Origin: Pseudomonadota bacterium
GTDB taxonomy: Bacteria > Pseudomonadota > Gammaproteobacteria > Xanthomonadales > Rhodanobacteraceae
Reading direction: 5' to 3'
Assembly: GCA_028873095.1 (NCBI GenBank)
Contig: JAGWMU010000005.1
Coordinates: forward strand, 1-43,914
Length of the DNA stretch: 43,914 nucleotides
The translations under genes and the position numbers were made by a program. Under the pieces are notes generated by a model, which saw only the letters and a list, made by a program, of their open reading frames with translations, was not told the origin of the DNA and did no database searches. Positions 27,276 through 37,007 of the stretch are shown here, one piece after another (within the stretch, counting starts at the first letter, position 1; every line of letters starts with the position of its first letter).

Positions 27276-28738
27276 CCAGGAAACCCGAGCTGTCGTTCTG
27301 GCAGATCTGGAACATGTGCTTCGGCTTTCTCGGCATCCAGTTCGGCTTCGCGCTGCAGAACGCCAACGTCAGCCGGATCTTCCAGACGCTGGGCGCCAAC
27401 GTCAACGACATCCCGATCCTGTGGGTGGCCGCGCCGCTCACCGGGCTGATCGTGCAGCCGATCATCGGCCACTACTCCGACCGCACCTGGAACCGGCTCG
27501 GCCGGCGCCGGCCGTATTTCCTGGCCGGCGCGATCCTCGCCACGCTGGCCTTGCTGGCGATGCCCAACTCGCCCGCGCTGTGGGTGGCCGCCGGCCTGCT
27601 GTGGATCATGGACGCCTCGTTCAACGTGTCGATGGAGCCGTTCCGCGCCTTCGTCGGCGACCAGTTGCCCGAGCATCAGCGTCCGCTGGGGTTCTCCATG
27701 CAGAGCGTGTTCATCGGCGTCGGCGCGGTAGTCGCCTCGGTGATGCCGTGGCTGCTGGCCAAGGTCGGCGTCAGCAACGTCGCGCCGAGCGGCGCGATCC
27801 CGGACACGGTGAAGTACGCGTTCTATGCCGGCGGTGCGGTGCTGCTGGGCACGGTGCTGTGGACGGTGCTGTCGACCCGCGAATATCCGCCGGAACAGCT
27901 GCGGACATTCGACGATCCGGTCGAACCGGCGGTGGTGGATGCCTCGAAAGCCTGGTTGCCGGGCGTGCTGCTGCTGCTCGCCGGCCTGCTGGTGCTGCTG
28001 GCGATCCGCCACTTCGCGCTGGAGAAGGAGTTGTACGTGCTGGCCGGCGGGCTGGCCGTCTTCGGTACCCTGTTCGTGTGGCTGTCGACGACCCGCAGCC
28101 GCGGCATGCTGCGCGAGGTGATGGGCGACCTGTACGGCATGCCCGACGCGATGCGCAGGCTGGCGGTGGTGCAGTTCTTCTCGTGGTTCGCGCTGTTCGC
28201 GATGTGGATCTTCACCACCCCGGCGGTCACCGCGGTGCAGTTCGGCAGCAGCGATCCGCACTCGGCCGCCTACAACACCGGCGCCAACTGGGTCGGCGTG
28301 CTGATGGGCGCCTACAACGGCTTCGCCGCGCTGGCGGCGATCGTGATTCCGCTGCTGGTGCGCCGCATCGGCCTGCGCTGGAGCCACCTGGTCAACCTGT
28401 GGCTGGGCGGTGCGGGGCTGCTGTCGTTCCTGTTCATCCGCAACCCCGATTACCTGCTGGTCTCGATGGTCGGCGTGGGCTTCGCCTGGGCCTCGATCCT
28501 GTCGCTGCCCTATGCGATGCTGTCGGACAACCTGCCGGCGCAGAAGATGGGCGTGTACATGGGCATCTTCAATTTCTTCATCGTGATCCCGCAGCTGATG
28601 GCCGCCAGCCTGCTCGGCCTGCTGCTGCGCCTGTGCTTCCACGACCAGCCGATCTGGGCGCTGGGCCTGGGCGGCGCCAGCCTGCTGCTGGCGGGCCTGT
28701 TCACCCTGCGCGTGCGCGAACCGGCGCTGCCTGGCTGA
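27272..28738 (+). CDS. SLC45/GPH-like MFS disaccharide transporter
   Basis: A 488-aa, ~12-helix transporter. The loop GHYSDRTWNRLGRRRPYFLAGA after TM2 is characteristic of the SLC45/sucrose-maltose proton symporter branch. The N terminus ELSFWQIWNMCFGFLGIQFGFALQNANVSRIFQTLGA is likewise typical. The ATG overlaps the glycosidase stop (ATGA). The likely role is uptake of the disaccharide or glucose released in the periplasm by the preceding enzyme. The ORF-track start at 25400 lies in another frame of the glycosidase gene and is spurious. Confidence 0.9.
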   Translation: MTRKPELSFWQIWNMCFGFLGIQFGFALQNANVSRIFQTLGANVNDIPILWVAAPLTGLIVQPIIGHYSDRTWNRLGRRRPYFLAGAILATLALLAMPNSPALWVAAGLLWIMDASFNVSMEPFRAFVGDQLPEHQRPLGFSMQSVFIGVGAVVASVMPWLLAKVGVSNVAPSGAIPDTVKYAFYAGGAVLLGTVLWTVLSTREYPPEQLRTFDDPVEPAVVDASKAWLPGVLLLLAGLLVLLAIRHFALEKELYVLAGGLAVFGTLFVWLSTTRSRGMLREVMGDLYGMPDAMRRLAVVQFFSWFALFAMWIFTTPAVTAVQFGSSDPHSAAYNTGANWVGVLMGAYNGFAALAAIVIPLLVRRIGLRWSHLVNLWLGGAGLLSFLFIRNPDYLLVSMVGVGFAWASILSLPYAMLSDNLPAQKMGVYMGIFNFFIVIPQLMAASLLGLLLRLCFHDQPIWALGLGGASLLLAGLFTLRVREPALPG

Positions 28739-28799
28739 GCCGGCCCGATCCGGCAGCAGTCCGCGCGCCGGGACAACACCGGCGGTCGCGACGCGTGGT

Positions 28800-29822
28800 T
28801 CAGCGCAGGCTCGAGCGCCGCACCATCAGCTTCACCGGCAGCACTTCGCTTTCGACCGGCTCGCCGCGGATCAGGCTCAACAGCCGGTCGACCAGCACTT
28901 CGCCGGCCTGGCGGGTGTCCTGCAGCACGGTGGTCAGTGGCGGGTTGACGAAGCTGGCGATGGCGATGTCGTCGAAGCCGGCCAGGGCCACGTCCTGCGG
29001 TACGCGCAGGCCATGGTCGCCGAGCGCGCGCATGGCACCGATCGCGATCAGGTCGCTGGCCGCGAACACCGCGTCGAAACCCGTTTCGCGCAGGATCAGC
29101 GTGCGCATCGCCTCGTAGCCGGAATACTCCGTGCTTTCGGCGTTTTCCTGCAGCTGCGGATCGACCGCAATGCCGGCCTGCTCCAGCGCCTCGACGTAGC
29201 CGCGGTAGCGGCCGAAGAACTCCGGATAGTGGCTGGACGCATCGCCGAGGAAGGCGATGCGTCGGCAACCGCGCTCGAGCAGGTGGCTGGCCACGGCGCG
29301 GCCGCCGAAAACATTGTCGCTGCCCACCGACACGCCGGGCTGGTCCGCCAGCACGGCGCCCCAGCGCACGAAGCGGGTGCCCTGGGCGACCAGCTTTTCC
29401 AGCTTGTCGCAATAGGCCAGGTAGTCGCCGTAGCCGAGCAGGATGATGCCATCGGCTTTCTTGCTGTCGGCGAAATCGGCATGCCAGTCCGCGGACAATT
29501 GCTGGAACGAGATCAGCAGGTCGTAGCCCTGGCGCGCGCAGGCGTGGGTGATCGAGCCGAGCATCGACAGGAAGAACGGGTTGATGTGCGACTCGTCGGC
29601 AGTCGGGTCCTCGAAGAACAGCAGCGCCAGCGTGCCGGTATGCATGCGGCGCAGGTTGGACGCGTTCTTGTCGAGCTTGTAGTTGAGCCGCTCCGCCGCC
29701 GCCTGGATGCGCCGCCGCGTTTCCTCATTGACCAGCGGACTGCCGCGCAAGGCACGCGACACCGTCGCCTGGGAGACCCCCGCCAGGTGAGCAATGTCGA
29801 ACGATGTGACCTTGCCTTTCAT
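28800..29822 (-). CDS. LacI-family transcriptional regulator
   Basis: A 340-aa LacI/GalR repressor. The N-terminal helix-turn-helix is SFDIAHLAGVSQATVSRALRGSPLVNEETRRRI with a hinge helix to ~60. The periplasmic-binding-protein-like effector domain follows, with FAASDLIAIGAMRALGDHGLRVPQDVALAGFDDI. Start ATG 29822 (MKGKVTSFD), with AGG 6 nt upstream. It lies between the two sugar-transport operons that share the TGAATACGTATGCA site, the natural candidate target. A palindromic AACCGGTT at 29902-29909 in its own upstream region might be an autoregulatory site. The inducer is probably a glucoside; not proven. Confidence 0.92.
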   Translation of the reverse strand: MKGKVTSFDIAHLAGVSQATVSRALRGSPLVNEETRRRIQAAAERLNYKLDKNASNLRRMHTGTLALLFFEDPTADESHINPFFLSMLGSITHACARQGYDLLISFQQLSADWHADFADSKKADGIILLGYGDYLAYCDKLEKLVAQGTRFVRWGAVLADQPGVSVGSDNVFGGRAVASHLLERGCRRIAFLGDASSHYPEFFGRYRGYVEALEQAGIAVDPQLQENAESTEYSGYEAMRTLILRETGFDAVFAASDLIAIGAMRALGDHGLRVPQDVALAGFDDIAIASFVNPPLTTVLQDTRQAGEVLVDRLLSLIRGEPVESEVLPVKLMVRRSSLR

Positions 29823-29973
29823 CCGCAACCTGATCCGGCCCCCTGTCTGCTGAAACAGTGCGGCACCGGCCATGGGATGGCCGCCGCTGGTTCCGAATCC
29901 TAACCGGTTTGCCGGACGCCTGCCGCCACCGGCCCGCGCGCGCCGGGCCGGCGACCCCGCCGCGGCACGGCGC

Positions 29974-31395
29974 TCAGGCGTGCATGTCTTCCAGTTCCAC
30001 GCCCTTGGTCTCGCGCACCGCATAGAGCACGAAGCCGAAGGACAGCAGCGCAAAGGCGGCGTACAGGCCATAGGCGAAGGTCAGCCCGACCTGGGCCAGG
30101 GCCGGGAAGGTGCTGGTGATCGCGAAGTTGGCCAGCCACTGCGCCGAGGCGGCGACCGCCAGCGCCGTGGCGCGGATGCGATTGGGAAACATCTCGCCCA
30201 GCAGCACCCACACCACCGGCCCCCAGCTGACGCCGAAGAACACCACGTAGGCATTGGCCGCCACCAGCGCGACCATGCCGACCGACCCGGGCAGCACCAG
30301 GTCGGCGCCGCTGCCGGTGGCCTGCGAGAAGCACCAGGCCATCGCGCCGAGGGTGATCGCCATGCCGGCCGAACCCACCAGCAGCAGGGGTTTGCGCCCG
30401 ATCTTGTCGACCAGGGCGATCGCCACCAAGGTGACCAGCACGTTGACGATCGAGGTGACCACGGTGATGGTGAACGAATCGGCTTCGCTGAAACCGACCG
30501 AATGCCACAGCGTGGCCGAGTAGTAGAAGATCACGTTGATGCCGACGAACTGCTGGAACACCGACAGCAGGATGCCGATCCACACCACCGGCAACAGCCC
30601 GGCCGCCTTGCCGCACAGGTCGCTCAGGCGCGGCTTGTGCTCCGCCCGCAGGCTGCCCTCGATATCGGAAAGCTTCTTGTCCAGGGCACCGTCGTTGTGC
30701 ATGTCCAGCACTTCCTGCAGCACCACCCGCGCCTCGGCCATGCGGCCCTTGGCGACCAGGTGGCGCGGGGATTCAGGCACCAGCAGCACCAGCAGGCCAT
30801 AGATCAGCGCCGGCAGCACCGCGGCGAGGAACATCCAGCGCCATGCCGCCAGCCCCAGCCACAGGGTCTGCGCGGCGCCGCCGGCCGAGCCGGCCAGCCA
30901 GGTGTCGCACAGCAGCGAGGCGAAGATGCCGAGCACGATCGCCAATTGCTGCATCGAGCCGAGGCGGCCGCGAATCCGCGCCGGCGCGACTTCGGCGATG
31001 TAGGTCGGCGCGATCACCGATGCCACGCCCACGCCGATGCCGCCGACCAGGCGCCACAGCACCAGGTCCCATACCGCCGTCGCCAGGCCCGACCCCAGCG
31101 CCGCGGCCACCAGCAGCACCGCCGCCACCTGCATCGTGCGCACGCGACCCCAGCGGTTGGCGAGCATGCCGGCATACCAGGCACCGAGGGCCGAGCCCAG
31201 CAGGGCGCAGGACACGGCGAAGCCGATCTCGCCCGCGTTCAGCGCGAAATGACTGCGGATCGAATCGACCGCGCCGTTGATCACGGCGGTGTCGTAGCCG
31301 AACAGGAAGCCGCCCAGTGCCGCCGCCGCCGATATCAAAACCACCCGCACGGTAGCGTGCTGGCCGAAACCTTCTGTCGCTTTCACTGAGCTCAT
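29974..31395 (-). CDS. Sugar porter family MFS transporter
   Basis: A 473-aa sugar porter (SP family, XylE/GalP/GLUT-like). It shows GGFLFGYDTAVINGA in TM1, RLVGGIGVGVASVIAPTYIAEVAPARIRGRLGSMQQLAI, VPESPRHLVAKGR at the centre and VDKIGRKPLLLVGS after TM8. The ATG at 31395 is preferred because GGGGGAG precedes it; the ORF track used a GTG at 31452. Substrate is probably a hexose. Its upstream region carries two different LacI-like palindromes (31469-31482 and 31548-31561). It reads toward the LacI gene, with a 151-bp gap. Confidence 0.92.
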   Translation of the reverse strand: MSSVKATEGFGQHATVRVVLISAAAALGGFLFGYDTAVINGAVDSIRSHFALNAGEIGFAVSCALLGSALGAWYAGMLANRWGRVRTMQVAAVLLVAAALGSGLATAVWDLVLWRLVGGIGVGVASVIAPTYIAEVAPARIRGRLGSMQQLAIVLGIFASLLCDTWLAGSAGGAAQTLWLGLAAWRWMFLAAVLPALIYGLLVLLVPESPRHLVAKGRMAEARVVLQEVLDMHNDGALDKKLSDIEGSLRAEHKPRLSDLCGKAAGLLPVVWIGILLSVFQQFVGINVIFYYSATLWHSVGFSEADSFTITVVTSIVNVLVTLVAIALVDKIGRKPLLLVGSAGMAITLGAMAWCFSQATGSGADLVLPGSVGMVALVAANAYVVFFGVSWGPVVWVLLGEMFPNRIRATALAVAASAQWLANFAITSTFPALAQVGLTFAYGLYAAFALLSFGFVLYAVRETKGVELEDMHA

Positions 31396-31468
31396 TGCGT
31401 CTCCCCCAACGTCATGGCGTTTAGTTGTTCGTTCCCGATTCTGGGTTGCCACGGCAGCGCTGTCCGGT

Positions 31469-31482
31469 TGAATACGTATGCA
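31469..31482. promoter_or_regulatory. LacI-type operator upstream of sugar porter
   Basis: TGAATACGTATGCA, identical over 14 bp to the site at 24898-24911. It lies 74 nt upstream of the sugar-porter ATG. Confidence 0.7.
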
Positions 31483-31547
31483 TGATCCCGCACCGGCGCC
31501 AGGACTGAGCTTGCCCGCTGGTCGCGGCGCGTCACCGGCGACGGTTG

Positions 31548-31561
31548 TGACAGCGCTGTCA
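31548..31561. promoter_or_regulatory. Second LacI-like palindrome upstream of sugar porter
   Basis: TGACAGCGCTGTCA, a perfect 14-bp palindrome with central GC, 153 nt upstream of the porter ATG and ~90 nt after the recQ stop. It has the length and symmetry of LacI-family sites but a different half-site from the other operator, so it suggests a second regulator encoded elsewhere. Confidence 0.55.
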
Positions 31562-31650
31562 GTCCGTACCGAAGCATAGCACTCGCCGACCCCTGGCCGG
31601 GAAGCGGCACCGCATCCGCCGGTACCATGGTGCCCGCCCGGACGCGGGGC

Positions 31651-33486
<1,836 letters not shown>

Positions 33487-33578
33487 GCTAGCAAACCGCC
33501 GCCCCCGGCCTGTCGGCGCGTGCCGTCCGCGCTGTCAACCATCGCCGGGAAAGTCTGCCGGTGAACACCGGCCTGCGC

Positions 33579-34613
33579 TCAGCGGCGCATGAAGAAATCC
33601 CGGAACGCCGCGACGGTGCGCTCGATGCCGTCGTCGTCGATGTCCAGATGCGTGACCAGGCGCAAGGTCGGCAGGTAGCCGATGCTGATGCGGATGCCCG
33701 CCTGGCGCAGGTGCGCGTCCAGCTCGCGCAGGCGCGGCGCCGGCACGTCGATGAAGACCATGTTGGTGTGCTGGCCGAGCAGGTCGATGCCGCCGACCTC
33801 GCGCAGGCAGCCGGCCAGGTAGGCGGCGCGGCGATGGTCGTCGGCCAGTCGTGCCACATGGTGATCCAGTGCGTGCAGGCCCGCGGCCGCCAGCATGCCG
33901 GCCTGCCGCCAGCCGCCGCCGGTCACCTTGCGCCAGCGCCGCGCCTTGTCGATCAGGGCGTGCGGGCCGACCAGCACCGAACCCACCGGCGCGCCGAGCC
34001 CCTTGGACAGGCAGATCGACACCGTGTCGAAATGGCCGGCGATCGCGCGCGGCGGCACGCCGCAGGCCACCGCCGCGTTGAACAGTCGCGCGCCATCCAG
34101 GTGCAGGCCCAGGCCATGGGCGCGCGCCAGCTCATGCGCGCCGGCCAGGTAGTCCAGCGGCAGGCTGCGGCCATGCCAGGTGTTTTCCAGCGCCAGCAGG
34201 CGGGTACGCGCGAAATGCGGATCGAGCGGCTTGATTGCCGCCTCGACCTGCGCCAGCGGCAACGAACCGTCCGCGGCCTGCACGATCGGCTGCGGCTGGA
34301 TCGAGCCCAGCACCGCCGCGCCGCCGCCCTCGAACTTGTAGGTATGGGCATCCATGCCGACCAGGTACTCGTCGCCACGTTCGCAATGCGCCAGCAGCGC
34401 CAGCAGGTTGGACTGCGTGCCGCTGGGGACGAACAGGCCGGCGTCGAAACCGAGCTCGCCGGCGAGCCGCTGCTGCAGCACGATGACGGTGGGGTCTTCG
34501 CCGTAGACGTCGTCGCCGACCTCGGCCGCCAGCATCGCCGCGCGCATGGCGGCGGTGGGCCGGGTGACGGTATCGCTGCGCAGGTCAACAAGACTCGTGG
34601 CGGTCGACGGCAT
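33579..34613 (-). CDS. ltaE: Low-specificity L-threonine aldolase
   Basis: A 344-aa PLP enzyme that cleaves L-threonine and L-allo-threonine to glycine and acetaldehyde. It begins [19 protein letters not shown] and shows [38 protein letters not shown] and the PLP lysine in [14 protein letters not shown]. Length fits E. coli LtaE (333). It stands alone, transcribed away from the LAB_N gene and toward recQ, with a 92-bp gap. Confidence 0.95.
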   Translation of the reverse strand: MPSTATSLVDLRSDTVTRPTAAMRAAMLAAEVGDDVYGEDPTVIVLQQRLAGELGFDAGLFVPSGTQSNLLALLAHCERGDEYLVGMDAHTYKFEGGGAAVLGSIQPQPIVQAADGSLPLAQVEAAIKPLDPHFARTRLLALENTWHGRSLPLDYLAGAHELARAHGLGLHLDGARLFNAAVACGVPPRAIAGHFDTVSICLSKGLGAPVGSVLVGPHALIDKARRWRKVTGGGWRQAGMLAAAGLHALDHHVARLADDHRRAAYLAGCLREVGGIDLLGQHTNMVFIDVPAPRLRELDAHLRQAGIRISIGYLPTLRLVTHLDIDDDGIERTVAAFRDFFMRR

Positions 34614-34919
34614 GGCGGGTATTCCCTCGGGTGGGCAGGACGCAGGACGTCGCGGAGGCGGCCAACGCCGCCGCGCCTAAGGTAGCGAAAACCGCGGCGG
34701 CTTTGCGCACCTGCCAACGGAACGGCCGCCTGCATTCCCTGATCGGGCGCCCGGCGATGCGCCGCCGGGGTCGCCACCCAGCCGGGCAAACGGCGGCGTA
34801 ACAAGAGGCTACGCAGGCCTGTGATATGGTCCGCCGCCGCTGCCCGCCCCGACCCTGGTCGCGCCGGTGCCCGGCACTCACCCCTTCGAACCCTTGCCAG
34901 CCCGGAACCCGCCAAGCCG
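34614..34919. other. 306-bp divergent intergenic region (ltaE / LAB_N)
   Basis: No ORF worth calling lies here. It holds a perfect 9-bp inverted repeat, GCCGCCGCG (34667-34675) and CGCGGCGGC (34693-34701), with a 17-nt loop. On the minus strand this falls in the ltaE leader. A TGATAT at 34822-34827 is a possible -10 for the plus-strand LAB_N-glycosyltransferase operon. I see no convincing -35. Confidence 0.5.
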
Positions 34920-35183
34920 ATGACCAACAGCACTTTTTGGCTGGCCGTGGGTTTTGCCGGACAGGCGCTGTTCGGCATGCGCTTTTTCGTGCAGTGGCTG
35001 CACAGCGAATCGCGGCGCAAGAGCATCATCCCGCTGACCTTCTGGCACCTCAGCGTCGCCGGCGGCGTGGTGCTGCTGGCCTATGCGATCCACCGGCGCG
35101 AGCCGGTGTTCATCGTGGGCGAAACCGTGAGCCTGATGATTTTCCTGCGCAACCTGCAATTGCTCCGCAGAAAGACCGATTGA
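34920..35183 (+). CDS. LAB_N-domain small membrane protein (copy 1)
   Basis: An 87-aa protein equal to the N-terminal domain of lipid-A-disaccharide synthase-like proteins (LAB_N, PF07578). It shows WLAVGFAGQALFGMRFFVQWLHSESRRKSIIPLTFWHLSVAGG and HRREPVFIVGETVSLMIFLRNLQL. It has three short membrane helices. Such proteins occur next to ArnT/DPM-like glycosyltransferases. A role as flippase helper or scaffold is suggested by context only. It is followed 47 nt later by the ArnT-like gene. A paralogue lies at 38932-39219 on the other strand. Confidence 0.88.
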   Translation: MTNSTFWLAVGFAGQALFGMRFFVQWLHSESRRKSIIPLTFWHLSVAGGVVLLAYAIHRREPVFIVGETVSLMIFLRNLQLLRRKTD

Positions 35184-35230
35184 CGCCCCCCCAGTCCCGC
35201 TTGAACGCCCTTTCCGAAGAATCCCACCGC

Positions 35231-36757
35231 ATGCCCGGCACCTACGCATCCCCCCTGTCCCCGCCTCCACTCCAGCCGCAGCGGAACCGTTCCGCCCTGA
35301 TCTGGCTGTTCTGCCTGTCCCTGCTGCTCGGTTTCGCGTTCCAGGGCACGCGCGGCATGTGGAACACCGACGAGGGGCGCTATACCGAAAACGCGCTGCA
35401 GATGGTCGATTCGGGCAACTACCTGGTGCCGGCCTACGGCAGCGACCGCCTCAACTTCACCAAGCCGCCGATGCACTACTGGGCGATCGCCGCGTCGGTG
35501 AAGGCCTTTGGTCCCAACGAGTGGGCGGTTCGGGCGCCCAATGTGCTGGCTTTCGCGCTCACCGCCCTGCTGCTGTGCCTGATGGGAGAGCAGCTGATGC
35601 TGCGCAGGCCCTGGCTGCCGGGCCTGGTCTACGTGCTGACGCTGGCGCCGCTGATCGCCGCCAACGTGGTCAGCACGGACACGCTGCTGACGCTGTTCGA
35701 GGCACTGGCCATGTTCGGCTTCGTATCGGCGCGGATGGGGCCGCCCGCGCGGGCGCGCCGTGGCTCGATCCACCTGATGTGGCTGGGCTTCGGCCTGGCG
35801 TTCCTGACCAAGGGGCCGCCCGGGCTGCTGCCCCTGCTGGCGATCGTCCCGTTCATCGCCAAACGCGATGGCTGGCGCGCGCTGGGTCGCCTCTTCCCGC
35901 TGGGCGGCCTGCTCGTCTTCATGCTGAGCGGTTTCCTCTGGTACCTCGTGGTGATCCTGCGCTACCCGGGACTGCTGCACTATTTCGTCTACGTCGAGGT
36001 CTACCAGCGCATCCTGACGTCCGCCCAGCACCGCAACCCGCAGTGGTACGGCTGGCTGGTCGCCTACGGGCCGGTGTTCGCCTTTGCCAGCATGCCATGG
36101 ACCCTGGAGCTGCTGCGCGGGCTGAACCGCGCCCGCTCCATCGCGCGCTGGCGCCAGTGGTGGCGCGACGCCTCCGCGCCGTTGCTGCTGGCGCTGTGGT
36201 TTGCCTTGCCCTTGCTGGTCCTGTGCGTCTCGCGCTCGCGGCTGCCGGTGTACGCGCTGCCGCTGTTCCTGCCGCTGTCGCTGATGCTCGCGCTGCAGCT
36301 GGACAGCCGCGTCGACCTGGCCCGCACGCGCCAGCGGGTCCTGCTGGGGTTCTGGATCGTGGTGCTGATCGTGCTCAAGGGCGCCGGCAGCCTCTACCTG
36401 AAGTCGCCCGCGGACAGCCGCGTGCAGGCGCGCCAGCTGGACGCGACCGCCGCCGGCAACGGCTACGCCGCGCTGGCCTTCGTGCAGAAGACCGATGACC
36501 ACGTCGGGATCGAGGAACACACGCCCTGGGGCGTGCGCCTGTATCTGCACAAGCCCATCGTCGGCATCGCCTGGAGCAAGCCGGACAGTGGCGAGCGCCT
36601 GTGCGCCACGCTGCGCGAGTACGGCAGTGTGCTGGTGGTGATCGACCCCGGCATCGCATCGGATGCGTTCGGCGCGGCCGTCCAGCGGTGCCGCCCGCAG
36701 GCCGTGCTGGATCTTGGCCCCTGGCAGCATCACCAGGTGGTGCTGCTCCGCCGCTGA
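35231..36757 (+). CDS. ArnT-like membrane glycosyltransferase (GT83-type)
   Basis: A 508-aa protein with ~11-12 membrane helices and the GT-C fold of ArnT/PMT enzymes. The catalytic first periplasmic loop is RGMWNTDEGRYTENALQMVDSG with the acidic DE pair. NFTKPPMHYWAIAASVKAFG and FLTKGPPGLLPLLAIVPF also fit ArnT. These enzymes move a sugar from undecaprenyl phosphate to an envelope acceptor such as lipid A or other glycans. No arnA/B/C/D genes lie nearby, so it is unlikely to be the true aminoarabinose transferase; the sugar and acceptor are unknown. It lies between LAB_N copy 1 and the amidotransferase. Confidence 0.87.
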   Translation: MPGTYASPLSPPPLQPQRNRSALIWLFCLSLLLGFAFQGTRGMWNTDEGRYTENALQMVDSGNYLVPAYGSDRLNFTKPPMHYWAIAASVKAFGPNEWAVRAPNVLAFALTALLLCLMGEQLMLRRPWLPGLVYVLTLAPLIAANVVSTDTLLTLFEALAMFGFVSARMGPPARARRGSIHLMWLGFGLAFLTKGPPGLLPLLAIVPFIAKRDGWRALGRLFPLGGLLVFMLSGFLWYLVVILRYPGLLHYFVYVEVYQRILTSAQHRNPQWYGWLVAYGPVFAFASMPWTLELLRGLNRARSIARWRQWWRDASAPLLLALWFALPLLVLCVSRSRLPVYALPLFLPLSLMLALQLDSRVDLARTRQRVLLGFWIVVLIVLKGAGSLYLKSPADSRVQARQLDATAAGNGYAALAFVQKTDDHVGIEEHTPWGVRLYLHKPIVGIAWSKPDSGERLCATLREYGSVLVVIDPGIASDAFGAAVQRCRPQAVLDLGPWQHHQVVLLRR

Positions 36758-37007
36758 CCCAGCGCACCATGTCACATGGCGCACCGGCGGCTCCGCTGCG
36801 GTTATGCTTCGCACCATGCCGGGCGCGCCATGATGGCCGACAGGGACGGATCCGGGAGAGCGTGTGCGGCAAGATGCCGAGCGCCGGGCTGGCGACCCCG
36901 GCGAGCGGGCATCGCTGCCGGGCCTCCTTTCCCCGGAGCATCACCACCGACACCCACCGCCATCGCCGCGCGGCTTCCCTGGCGTCCTCCCAACAGGCAA
37001 CGAGATC

